Of a DNA stretch of 54,972 nt, positions 23,540-32,002 are shown piece after piece. Position 1 is the stretch's first letter. Each line of letters begins with the position of its first letter. A program made the translations under genes and the position numbers. The DNA is from Lachnospiraceae bacterium UBA6403 (GTDB lineage Bacteria > Bacillota > Clostridia > Lachnospirales > Lachnospiraceae). Location of the stretch: the NCBI GenBank assembly GCA_002437435.1, contig DJPV01000047.1, forward strand, positions 1-54,972, written 5' to 3'. The notes beneath the pieces were generated by a model. The model searched no databases. It had not been told where the DNA came from and worked only from the letters and a program-made list of their open reading frames with translations.

Positions 23540-24199
23540 CTACTGTATCTCTGAAAAAATCTTGTGGAAGACCTTTACATTCTCAACCTTATCCCCTTTG
23601 AATACTGCTGATCCGGCAACTAATACATTTGCTCCCGCCTGAATGATCTCAGCTGCATTTGCAAGAGTAACTCCTCCATCTACCTGAATATCCGTCTGAA
23701 GTCCACGTTCTGTCAAAAGTTTTCTTGTCTCTGTAATCTTTCGAATGGAAGCTGGAATAAACTTCTGCCCTCCAAATCCCGGATTCACCGACATGATCAA
23801 AATCATATCTAGCTCCTCTAATACATAATCAAGTACCGATAATGGTGTTGCCGGATTTAACGCAACTCCGGCTTTCATTCCCAATTCTTTTATAGCTGCT
23901 ACCGTTCTGTGAAGATGCTTACAGGCTTCTGCATGTACCGTTACAATATCCGCCCCGCAATCCTTATAATCCTGTAAAAAACGTGCCGGTTCATCGATCA
24001 TAAGATGTACATCAAACATCTTATCAGATACCGGGCGAACGCTCTTTATAACCGGTGCTCCAAATGATATATTTGGCACAAATGATCCATCCATAACATC
24101 CAGATGAATATATTCACTTCCTGCCTGATCTATAATCTGTATATCCTCTGCAAGATGTCCAAAATCCGCAGATAATACTGATGGTGACAGCTTTAACAT
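23540..24199 (-). CDS. rpe: Ribulose-phosphate 3-epimerase
   Basis: TIM-barrel enzyme interconverting ribulose 5-phosphate and xylulose 5-phosphate. The N-terminus LSPSVLSADFGHL, then HLDVMDGSFVPNISFG, DVHLMIDEP, MSVNPGFGGQKFI and VDGGVTLANA are all diagnostic. I start it at ATG 24199 within a TAATG junction with rsgA, because GAGG is 8 nt upstream; an ATG six bases earlier is too close to that site. Translational coupling to rsgA is likely. Confidence 0.96.
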   Translation of the reverse strand: MLKLSPSVLSADFGHLAEDIQIIDQAGSEYIHLDVMDGSFVPNISFGAPVIKSVRPVSDKMFDVHLMIDEPARFLQDYKDCGADIVTVHAEACKHLHRTVAAIKELGMKAGVALNPATPLSVLDYVLEELDMILIMSVNPGFGGQKFIPASIRKITETRKLLTERGLQTDIQVDGGVTLANAAEIIQAGANVLVAGSAVFKGDKVENVKVFHKIFSEIQ

Positions 24200-25077
24200 T
24201 ACCATTTCCTCTTTTCTTTTAATTCATTGTATATCATAACATAATCATCATACCGCATCTTACTGATCCTGCCATCCTTGACAGCTTCCTTTACCAGACA
24301 TCCCGGTTCACTGATATGATTACACATATTAAATTTACAGTTTCCGGAATACGCTGCTATCTCAGGAAAATACAGCTTCAGATCATCCGCTTCAATTCCT
24401 TCCGTGTATAATGAGCTGAAGCCCGGTGTGTCCATAATATAGGTATCATCATCCACAAACATCAGCTCCGAATGTCTCGTTGTATGTTTCCCTCGCTGGA
24501 TCTTCTCACTCAAACCACCGATCTGTACATTTGCATCCGGGAATAATGAATTAAGTGTTGATGACTTACCGACCCCCGACGGGCCTGCAAATACTGTTGT
24601 CTTTCCTTTAATTACAGCTTCTAACGTATCAATTTCATATCCGCTCTCTGCACTGATAAATAATACCTCATAGCCGCTTTTTGTATAAGATCTGCAAATA
24701 TCTTCACTCTGACGAAATCCTTCCAGATCCACTTTATTAAAACAGATCACGGTCGGAATCTCATGCTGCTCCATATTAATCAGAAAACGATCGAGCAGAT
24801 TGAAATTAGGCTCCGGTGCAGATACTGCAAATATGATCACCGTCTGATCTACATTTGCAACTGCAGGTCTGTTTAACCAGTTAAATCTGGGCAATATATC
24901 TTCAATATTGCCCAGATTCTTCTCATCATCTAATATATCTATCTCTACATTATCGCCTACTAAAGGCTTGATCTTTCGATTTCGAAAGATGCCCTTTGCT
25001 TTACATTCATATGTGATGCCATTTTCGCAGACAACATAGTAAAAACCGCCAATACCTTTTATGATCTTTCCAGTCAT
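24199..25077 (-). CDS. rsgA: Ribosome small-subunit GTPase RsgA
   Basis: Circularly permuted GTPase that acts late in 30S subunit assembly. An OB-fold N-terminus is followed by G4 (CFNKVDL) before G1 (GPSGVGKSSTLN) and G3 (DTPGFSS), the permuted order. The C-terminal zinc finger is CKFNMCNHISEPGC. Length is 292. GGAG lies upstream of the ATG, and prkC ends 8 nt before. The stp-prkC-rsgA-rpe order is standard in Firmicutes. Confidence 0.97.
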   Translation of the reverse strand: MTGKIIKGIGGFYYVVCENGITYECKAKGIFRNRKIKPLVGDNVEIDILDDEKNLGNIEDILPRFNWLNRPAVANVDQTVIIFAVSAPEPNFNLLDRFLINMEQHEIPTVICFNKVDLEGFRQSEDICRSYTKSGYEVLFISAESGYEIDTLEAVIKGKTTVFAGPSGVGKSSTLNSLFPDANVQIGGLSEKIQRGKHTTRHSELMFVDDDTYIMDTPGFSSLYTEGIEADDLKLYFPEIAAYSGNCKFNMCNHISEPGCLVKEAVKDGRISKMRYDDYVMIYNELKEKRKW

Positions 25078-25085
25078 ACTCTCTC

Positions 25086-27305
25086 CTATTCCTTTGAGAA
25101 CGACGCAGACAGACCACTTGTATTAAAGCTCGATGTTACATCTATTCCATCAGAATCCGTGATCGTTACTGCAAATGTACCTGAGTTCTGTGATAAACCT
25201 CCGATAGAATCCGCAGATCCGATATCCAGAGGGAAAGAATCTTCTCCTGCTGCTCCGGAATACAGCTTATACGTTGCATCACCAACCGTATAAGTTACAT
25301 TGACTGTTACATTTCCAAAAGTTGCAAAATCAAAGCCGGAATTTGTTATAGTTCCTGTAAATTTAACAGAATACGTTACCTTTTCAGGTCCATCACTGAT
25401 CACATAACCGACTGTTGTTCCTTTTTCTACAGATGATCCAGCCGAAACATCCTGACTGATAACCTGTCCTTTCTTAACATCGTCACTGTTTGCATGTGAT
25501 ACTTTACCGCTTAATCCGGCGTTTTCCAACAGGCTTGCTGCTTTGCTTTCAGATTTACCAACCAGATTTGGAACCTCTACTTCCTCAACCTCTTTACCAT
25601 TACTTATTATGATCTTAACCGTTGAACCTGATTTCTGCATTGTCTTTCCTTCCGGTGACTGGCTGATAACCTTATTCTTTTCAACTGTATCATCATATTC
25701 ATAGCCATGAGTAACAACAAAGCCTGCTTCCGTCAGAAGTGTAGTTGCCTGATCATCAGAATATCCCGTCACATCAGGAACTTCGACATCTTCTTTACCC
25801 TCTGATACTGTAATAACAATTTTCTCATCTGCGGGAATTGCTGTTCCTTCATCTACACTCTGGCTGATAACATAACCTTCTTCTACCTTATCATCCGTCG
25901 CTGTCTCAATCGTATATGCCGTAAATCCTGCCTTCTTTAATTCTTCTTCCGCAGCTGTCTTATAAAGACCTACTACATTGACCATAGGAATTGTTGCCTT
26001 ATCCGAAGTATCTTCTCCTGTAGACCCATCTTCCGTAGAATCTCCTGAATTTTCATCTGAACTGCTTTCTGTCTTTTTATTATTTCCGGAGAATATTCCT
26101 CCAGCTCCGCCTGGACTTGTAAGCTTAAGAATCAGGATTGCAACAAGGATCGCAATGATAATTACAACCGCTACGCTGGATATCATAATGATCTTCTTAA
26201 GCTTCGGATCCAATTCCTCGATCTCATTATCATCATCGTCTTCCGGTTTCATTCCCTCATCATCATATGAATCATCATCGTCATCATCATCAAACAGGTT
26301 ATCGAATTTGGATGGTGGAATGATCGGGGTAATATCCGGACGTTCCACTACACTTGATGGGGATTCCTCAACGGCTGGTGCTTCATTCATCTGCCTGCCC
26401 TCTTTGATTGCTTTCATCTCATCAGATGTGATCTCTACCGTTGGTGAATTCGGTACAACTGGTGGAACTGCGACACAATCTATGTCAGGATTTGCCTGTA
26501 CGCGTTTCAAATCTGCAATCAATGCGCTTGCAGTCAAATATCTGCGTTCGGCTTTCTTCTGTGTACATTTTAAAATAATCTTTTCCAGACTGGTTGGAAT
26601 ATCCGGATAATATTCTCTAGGAGAAACCATCTCTCCCTGTATATGCATAAGTGCAACCGCTACATTGTTCTCGCCTTCAAATGGCACATGTCCCGTGACC
26701 ATCTCATACATGGTGATACCCAGTGAATAAATATCACTTCTCTCATCACTGAATCCGCCTCTTGCCTGCTCCGGTGAGATATAATGTACACTTCCCATCG
26801 CATTTGCTGTCATTGTATTGGATGATGCGGCTCTCGCAATGCCGAAATCTGTAACCTTAATCCCGCCATTTTTTGACACAATAATATTCTGTGGCTTAAT
26901 ATCCCTGTGGATTGTATGATTCTGGTGGGCAACCTCAAGTCCCTGTGCGATCTGAATAGCGAAATCAATAGCCTGATCAGGCATCAGTCTGCCTTTTTTC
27001 TGAATATATTCTTTTAATGTAATGCCCTCTACCAGTTCCATTACTATATAATAAATTCCGTTATCCTCACCGACATCATATACATTTACAATATTCGGAT
27101 GAGACAGTCCCGCCGCAGACTGTGCTTCAATTCTGAACTTTGTGACAAAATTTACATCAGAACTGAATTCCGGTTTTAAAACTTTAATTGCTACATATCT
27201 GTTAAGTACATGACATTTTGCCTTATAGACTTCCGACATTCCGCCTGTACCGATCAATTCTATTATCTCATAACGATTACTGAGTATCATTCCTGGATTT
27301 AACAT
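25086..27305 (-). CDS. prkC: PASTA-domain Ser/Thr protein kinase (PrkC/Stk1 type) with extra C-terminal domain
   Basis: Membrane kinase sensing cell-wall muropeptides or lipid II. The kinase domain fills about residues 10-270: GTGGMSEVYKAK, VAIKVLKP, IHRDIKPQNIIV, DFGIAR and YISPEQARGG. A linker rich in Asp follows (about 325-365), then one transmembrane helix (about 370-395). Outside are three PASTA repeats beginning IPMVNVVGLY, DVEVPDVTGY and EVEVPNLVGK. After the third repeat there is an additional Gly/Ser/Thr-rich, beta-strand-like segment of about 95 residues to the C-terminus, which I do not recognise. I chose ATG 27305, with AGAGG 7 nt upstream; an earlier ATG in the stp stop lacks a site. 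Confidence 0.95.
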   Translation of the reverse strand: MLNPGMILSNRYEIIELIGTGGMSEVYKAKCHVLNRYVAIKVLKPEFSSDVNFVTKFRIEAQSAAGLSHPNIVNVYDVGEDNGIYYIVMELVEGITLKEYIQKKGRLMPDQAIDFAIQIAQGLEVAHQNHTIHRDIKPQNIIVSKNGGIKVTDFGIARAASSNTMTANAMGSVHYISPEQARGGFSDERSDIYSLGITMYEMVTGHVPFEGENNVAVALMHIQGEMVSPREYYPDIPTSLEKIILKCTQKKAERRYLTASALIADLKRVQANPDIDCVAVPPVVPNSPTVEITSDEMKAIKEGRQMNEAPAVEESPSSVVERPDITPIIPPSKFDNLFDDDDDDDSYDDEGMKPEDDDDNEIEELDPKLKKIIMISSVAVVIIIAILVAILILKLTSPGGAGGIFSGNNKKTESSSDENSGDSTEDGSTGEDTSDKATIPMVNVVGLYKTAAEEELKKAGFTAYTIETATDDKVEEGYVISQSVDEGTAIPADEKIVITVSEGKEDVEVPDVTGYSDDQATTLLTEAGFVVTHGYEYDDTVEKNKVISQSPEGKTMQKSGSTVKIIISNGKEVEEVEVPNLVGKSESKAASLLENAGLSGKVSHANSDDVKKGQVISQDVSAGSSVEKGTTVGYVISDGPEKVTYSVKFTGTITNSGFDFATFGNVTVNVTYTVGDATYKLYSGAAGEDSFPLDIGSADSIGGLSQNSGTFAVTITDSDGIDVTSSFNTSGLSASFSKE

Positions 27306-27319
27306 GCTTACACCTCTCA

Positions 27320-28042
27320 TTATTTTACAGCTACCACTACGGATATGTTATCTCTACCACCATAGTAATTCGCTCTGTCTATCAACTTTTCAACCGCTGC
27401 TGTTATATCCCCGCTGCTCTCCAACACGATTTCTTTTATCTCATCATCCTCAAGCATATTTGAAAGACCATCTGAGCATAGAAGGATTCCATCCCCCTCT
27501 TTCATCTCTAATTCAAAAAAGTCTGTCATAATCTTGTCAGATATTCCAAGTGCTCTAGTAATAATGTTCTTTTCCGGATGGTTACGTCCTTTGTTTCGAT
27601 CAAGCTGTCCCGAACGGATCAGCTCTTCAACAAGTGAATGATCCATCGTTATCTGCCTGATCTCATCATTGATAAAATACAATCTGCTGTCACCGATATT
27701 GGCTACATATAATGTATCATCCTCGCACACAGCAGCTACAAAAGTCGTTCCCATTCCCTTCCAGTCCTCATTTTCTCTTGCCATATTATATATCTTATCA
27801 TTAGCATACAGGATTGCTCTTTTTAGAACGGATACCGAGTTATTTAATGTACTCTCTTTTATATATTCAGTTACACATTCTATCGCAGTCTTTGATGCAA
27901 CATCTCCAGCCTTGTGACCACCCATTCCGTCTGCTACTATATAAAGATTTGGTAATGGTCCGATCGGCTCATCCGTAAAGAAAATGCTGTCCTGATTCTG
28001 AACTCTTTTCTTACCGATGTCGGTTCTTCCATCAGATCTCAT
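27320..28042 (-). CDS. stp: PP2C-type protein phosphatase (Stp/PrpC)
   Basis: Mn/Mg-dependent Ser/Thr phosphatase that reverses PrkC phosphorylation. The 240 residues contain the PP2C motifs RTDIGKKRVQNQDS, IVADGMGGHKAGDVAS, VANIGDSRLYF, ILLCSDGLSNML and GGRDNISVVV, including all metal-binding Asp residues. It is cytoplasmic, with no membrane segment. It lies directly upstream of prkC with a 14-nt gap, as in other Firmicutes, and downstream of rlmN. Confidence 0.97.
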   Translation of the reverse strand: MRSDGRTDIGKKRVQNQDSIFFTDEPIGPLPNLYIVADGMGGHKAGDVASKTAIECVTEYIKESTLNNSVSVLKRAILYANDKIYNMARENEDWKGMGTTFVAAVCEDDTLYVANIGDSRLYFINDEIRQITMDHSLVEELIRSGQLDRNKGRNHPEKNIITRALGISDKIMTDFFELEMKEGDGILLCSDGLSNMLEDDEIKEIVLESSGDITAAVEKLIDRANYYGGRDNISVVVAVK

Positions 28043-28056
28043 TTGCTGCCTCCCGT

Positions 28057-29121
28057 CTAAAAAGTATCTTTTGCTTCTTCATATTTTCTCCGAAGCTGAC
28101 CACAGGCAGCATCAATATCTCTGCCCATACTCCTTCTTATTGTAACATTTATATCCTTCTTTTCAAGTATATATTTGAATTTTTCAACGGAATCACTGAG
28201 AGATCGACAATATTCCCGCTCCTTGATCGGATTTACAGGGATCAGATTCACGTGTCCATGCATATTCTTAAGAAGGTCTGCAAGTCTATAAGCATGTTCC
28301 GGTGTATCATTTTCATCTTTTACTAATGAATATTCAAATGTAACTCGCCTGCCCGTTTTCTCAAAATAATACCGACATACATCCATCAGTTCTGCAATCG
28401 AATATTTATTTGCGATTGGAAGAAGTTTTCTTCTGTCCTCATCTGTCGGGCTGTGAAGTGATAGTGCAAATGTAATGGAAAGTCCCTCATCCGCCAGTTT
28501 TTTTATCTGTGGAACCAGACCACAGCTTGAAACCGTGATATTTCTCTGGCTGATATTCTTACCACGTTCATCATTAATGATACGGATAAAACGAATCAAA
28601 TTGTCATAATTATCAAGTGGTTCGCCTGTTCCCATCACAACGATATTTGACACACGCTCTCCTGTGATCCGCTCGATCGCATAGATCTGGTCGAGCATCT
28701 CGGATGCTTCCAGATTACGGATCAGTCCACCGATCGTAGATGCACAGAACCTGCAACCCATACGGCATCCGACCTGCGATGATATACAAACGGAATTACC
28801 ATGCTTATATCGCATAAGTACACTTTCCAGAACATTTCCATCCTGTAAACGGAACAGGAATTTATTCGTACCGTCCTGTTTTGATATCAGTCTGGTCACC
28901 TCGTCTACACCATGCATTCCCTGCTTTTTGATTTCCTCGATTAATCTCTTTGGAACATTGGTCATTTCTTCCACCTGTGCAACGCCTTTTGCATGCACCC
29001 ATTCAAATATCTGTTTGGCTCGAAACGCCGGCTGTCCGACTGATTTTATCCAGGCTGCAAGTTCATCAAACATCATGGAACGGATATCCAGTTTCTTTAT
29101 ATCTTCTATCTCTGTAAACAT
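28057..29121 (-). CDS. rlmN: Dual-specificity 23S rRNA/tRNA adenine C2-methyltransferase RlmN
   Basis: Radical SAM enzyme making m2A2503 in 23S rRNA and m2A37 in some tRNAs. The radical SAM cysteines are in SQVGCRMGCRFCAST (CxxxCxxC). MGTGEPLDNYDN follows, and the methyl-carrying cysteine near the C-terminus is in DIDAACGQLR. It is 354 residues from ATG 29121, which I prefer because AGGAAG lies 8 nt upstream; an earlier ATG at 29142 lacks a site. Situated between rsmB and stp in the standard order. Lack of the Cfr-type context argues for RlmN rather than Cfr. Confidence 0.96.
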   Translation of the reverse strand: MFTEIEDIKKLDIRSMMFDELAAWIKSVGQPAFRAKQIFEWVHAKGVAQVEEMTNVPKRLIEEIKKQGMHGVDEVTRLISKQDGTNKFLFRLQDGNVLESVLMRYKHGNSVCISSQVGCRMGCRFCASTIGGLIRNLEASEMLDQIYAIERITGERVSNIVVMGTGEPLDNYDNLIRFIRIINDERGKNISQRNITVSSCGLVPQIKKLADEGLSITFALSLHSPTDEDRRKLLPIANKYSIAELMDVCRYYFEKTGRRVTFEYSLVKDENDTPEHAYRLADLLKNMHGHVNLIPVNPIKEREYCRSLSDSVEKFKYILEKKDINVTIRRSMGRDIDAACGQLRRKYEEAKDTF

Positions 29122-29192
29122 ACTCTTATCTTCCTGAATCATTTATTAATTTCTGGGGGATTTTCCTTCCCGGTAATGCTTTTTCTTATCTG

Positions 29193-30542
29193 TTATTTTT
29201 GTCTTCGTAAACGTGAAATAAAGAATCCATCGCATTGATCTATTCCCTGTAAAAGTGTGATGTATCCCTTTTCTCCCCGTTCTTTCAGGCTCTCCGGCAG
29301 ATATGGTGCAAGACTTTCCAGATAATATTCCTCGTGCCGTTTCAAAAATCCCTCTACGTTTTCTTCATTCTCTGCTCTGTCGATCGTGCAGGTAGAAAAG
29401 ATCAGCGTTCCACCCGGTTTTACATAAGATGCACAGACATCCAGAATATTCTTCTGTATCTCCACAAGATCATTTACCGTATCTGCTGTTACATGATATT
29501 TGATATCATTTTTTCTGGCCATAACACCAAGCCCGGAACATGGCAGATCTGCAAGAACAATATCAGCTTTCTCCATCATATCGGAATCCGACTTTGCAGC
29601 ATCCCATACCATCGTTGTAACATTATGGAGTTCTAACCGTTCCAGATTCTCATTAATTTTTTCAATCTTTTCTTCTGATATATCACGTGCATACACATGT
29701 CCCTGTTCTCCGGTTCGTTCAGCTGCATACATTGTCTTTCCACCCGGAGCAGCACAGACATCAAGGACCACGTCACCCGGTCTGATTCCTGCTGCAAGCA
29801 CCTGTAAACTGGAACTCTCATCCTGAACCGTAAACCATCCTTCATGAAATCCCGGAACCGCACGAATATAATCATACCCTGAGATAATAAAGGAAGTCTG
29901 ATTATAATACCCTTTTTCTACTTTTATGCCTTTTTCGATCAGAATATTCCGAAATTCTTCAGGTGTCATCTCCTGTGTATTCACACGAACCGTTGTACCT
30001 CGGTTCTCCTCACCCGCCTGTAAAATCTGTTCTAACTGTTCTGCACTGTAATCGTTTAACAGGAATTGTACCAGTTCCTCCGGAATCGAACATTTGACAG
30101 ACAGATACTCTTCTATACCATCCGCTTTTTTCGGATAGATGATGGCATCCTTATTTCTACACACGCTCCGAAGGGTCCCATTCACATAGCCTTTTAATGT
30201 CCGAAAACCTCTTTTTCCTGTCAGGTTTACATATTCATTACAGGCTGCTTCATCCGGAACAGAATCCATATAAAAGATCTCATAAGCAGCCATCCGCAGA
30301 ATACAACGGATAACTGGTTTACATTTTTTTATTTTTATTTTTGAAAATTGATTAAGAATATAATCTAATCTGATCTTCTGCTCTGTTACACCTTCCGTCA
30401 GACGGCTGATGTATGCCCGTTCCTTTTTATTCATAAACTGATTTGCCCGAAGCGCTCCCCCCAGAGCCTCACCGGCAAATCGATCATTTCGGTCAATATC
30501 CAACAGAATATCCAGAACAATCTCTCTTGCTGTTTTACTCAT
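29193..30542 (-). CDS. rsmB: 16S rRNA m5C967 methyltransferase RsmB (Sun)
   Basis: SAM-dependent rRNA (cytosine-5) methyltransferase, 449 residues. The N-terminal NusB-like RNA-binding domain (about 1-140) precedes the Rossmann methyltransferase. SAM-binding DVCAAPGGKTMYAAE is near residue 255, and the two catalytic cysteines are in ADLPCSGLGV and FSTCTIDRAE. The start overlaps the fmt stop by 8 nt. Member of the def-fmt-rsmB-rlmN run. Confidence 0.96.
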   Translation of the reverse strand: MSKTAREIVLDILLDIDRNDRFAGEALGGALRANQFMNKKERAYISRLTEGVTEQKIRLDYILNQFSKIKIKKCKPVIRCILRMAAYEIFYMDSVPDEAACNEYVNLTGKRGFRTLKGYVNGTLRSVCRNKDAIIYPKKADGIEEYLSVKCSIPEELVQFLLNDYSAEQLEQILQAGEENRGTTVRVNTQEMTPEEFRNILIEKGIKVEKGYYNQTSFIISGYDYIRAVPGFHEGWFTVQDESSSLQVLAAGIRPGDVVLDVCAAPGGKTMYAAERTGEQGHVYARDISEEKIEKINENLERLELHNVTTMVWDAAKSDSDMMEKADIVLADLPCSGLGVMARKNDIKYHVTADTVNDLVEIQKNILDVCASYVKPGGTLIFSTCTIDRAENEENVEGFLKRHEEYYLESLAPYLPESLKERGEKGYITLLQGIDQCDGFFISRLRRQK

Positions 30543-31488
30543 ATATCATCTGACCTGTCTTAAGTTTATTTCCTGCAAGAAATGCCGCACAGTCCATAGG
30601 CTTCTTGCCCTCCGGCTGAAGCTTTCTTATCATTAATGCTTCGCTTCCACATGCAACCGTAAAGTTTTTCTTCGTCACACGAACGATCATGCCCGGTACG
30701 ATCTGTGTTCCATCCTCTAAAGCCTTTTCTGCCTGTTCACATACAGAAGCCTCATAGATCCGTACAGTCTTCTGATTCATCTTCGTATAAGCAACCGGCC
30801 ATGGCTGCAAACCTCTGATCAGTCGTTCCAGAAAAACTGCGTCTTTTGTGAAATCCAGATTTCCCATCTCTTTCTTTAACATTGATGCATAACAGCTTAA
30901 AGAATCATCCTGCGGTGTCCGTACTGCTGTATGATCTTCAAGCTTTGCAAGTGTCGTCAGGATCAGCTCTGCCCCCGCATCTGCAAGTTTGTCATGAAGC
31001 GTAAGCCCGGTATCTGTATCTGTGATCGGAACAACCGTCTTCTCGATCATATCTCCGGTATCCAGTCCTTTTGCCATATACATCGTTGTGACACCGGTTT
31101 CCGTCTCTCCATTGATGATCGCCCATTCAATCGGTGCTGCTCCCCTGTATTTTGGAAGCAGGGATGCATGGATGTTGATACAGCCATACTTTGGAATATT
31201 TAAGATTGATTCCGGCAATATCTGACCATAGGCCGCTACAACGATTGCATCCGGCTGATAGTCCCTGATAATCTGAACATTTTCCTTTTCCCTGAGTTTT
31301 ACCGGCTGATAGACAGGTATATCAAGCGAAAGTGCCTTTTCCTTAACAGGTGTCGGCTGAAGTGTCTTTCCTCTTCCCTTCGGCTTATCCGGCTGTGTAA
31401 AACATGCAAGGACGTTATGTCCTGCATCTACGATCCTCTGTAATGGTTTTACTGCAAATTCAGGGGTTCCCATATATATAATATTCAT
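30535..31488 (-). CDS. fmt: Methionyl-tRNA formyltransferase
   Basis: Formylates Met-tRNAi using 10-formyl-THF for translation initiation. YMGTPEFAVKPL starts the protein, the catalytic Asn-His-Asp set lies in INIHASLLPKYRGAAPIEWAI (residues near 105-125) and GLDTGDMI, and the C-terminal tRNA-binding domain is complete. Length 317 is normal. It follows def by 38 nt and overlaps rsmB. Confidence 0.97.
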   Translation of the reverse strand: MNIIYMGTPEFAVKPLQRIVDAGHNVLACFTQPDKPKGRGKTLQPTPVKEKALSLDIPVYQPVKLREKENVQIIRDYQPDAIVVAAYGQILPESILNIPKYGCINIHASLLPKYRGAAPIEWAIINGETETGVTTMYMAKGLDTGDMIEKTVVPITDTDTGLTLHDKLADAGAELILTTLAKLEDHTAVRTPQDDSLSCYASMLKKEMGNLDFTKDAVFLERLIRGLQPWPVAYTKMNQKTVRIYEASVCEQAEKALEDGTQIVPGMIVRVTKKNFTVACGSEALMIRKLQPEGKKPMDCAAFLAGNKLKTGQMIYE

Positions 31489-31526
31489 GCGACAATCTCT
31501 GCCTCCTTGTTATTCTGCATATGCTT

Positions 31527-31988
31527 CTATTCTGTCTCGTATAAACCGTCTTCTACTTTATCTTTATATAAAATACCATCCAGATGGTCTGTCTCATGGC
31601 AGATTGCCCGCGCCAGAAGTCCTTCACCTGTTACCGTGATCTCATTCATATCACGATCCAGTGCTTTACAGACAACATGCATTGGTCTTGTCACCTGTCC
31701 AACCTTTCCCGGAAGGCTCAGGCAACCTTCGTCTCCGGTCTGCTCACCTGATGTCTCTATAATCTCAGGATTAATAAGTGTCAATGGATGCTCGTCTCCG
31801 ATATCGATCACAACGATCCTCTTTACGATTCCGACCTGTGGCGCCGCAAGTCCGACACCATTTGCCTCGTACATGGTATCAAACATATCATCGATCAACT
31901 GAGATAACCGTGGTGTCATCTCCGTAACAGGCTTACATATCTTTCTTAAAACACTGTCTCCATCGATTCTTATTTTTCTTGTTGCCAT
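31527..31988 (-). CDS. def: Peptide deformylase
   Basis: Metalloenzyme removing formyl groups from new proteins. All three motifs are present: GVGLAAPQVG, EGCLSLPG with the metal-binding Cys, and HETDHLDGILY with two metal-binding His and the catalytic Glu. At 153 residues it is the short type, close to the E. coli form. It lies 14 nt downstream of priA and precedes fmt, its functional partner. Confidence 0.97.
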   Translation of the reverse strand: MATRKIRIDGDSVLRKICKPVTEMTPRLSQLIDDMFDTMYEANGVGLAAPQVGIVKRIVVIDIGDEHPLTLINPEIIETSGEQTGDEGCLSLPGKVGQVTRPMHVVCKALDRDMNEITVTGEGLLARAICHETDHLDGILYKDKVEDGLYETE

Positions 31989-32002
31989 TTCTCATTCTCT
32001 CC

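Noticed and set aside
25978..26610. 210-codon plus-strand open frame opposite prkC
   Set aside because: Its Ser-rich product is the complement of the Asp/Glu-rich kinase linker; no promoter, ribosome-binding site or known family supports it.
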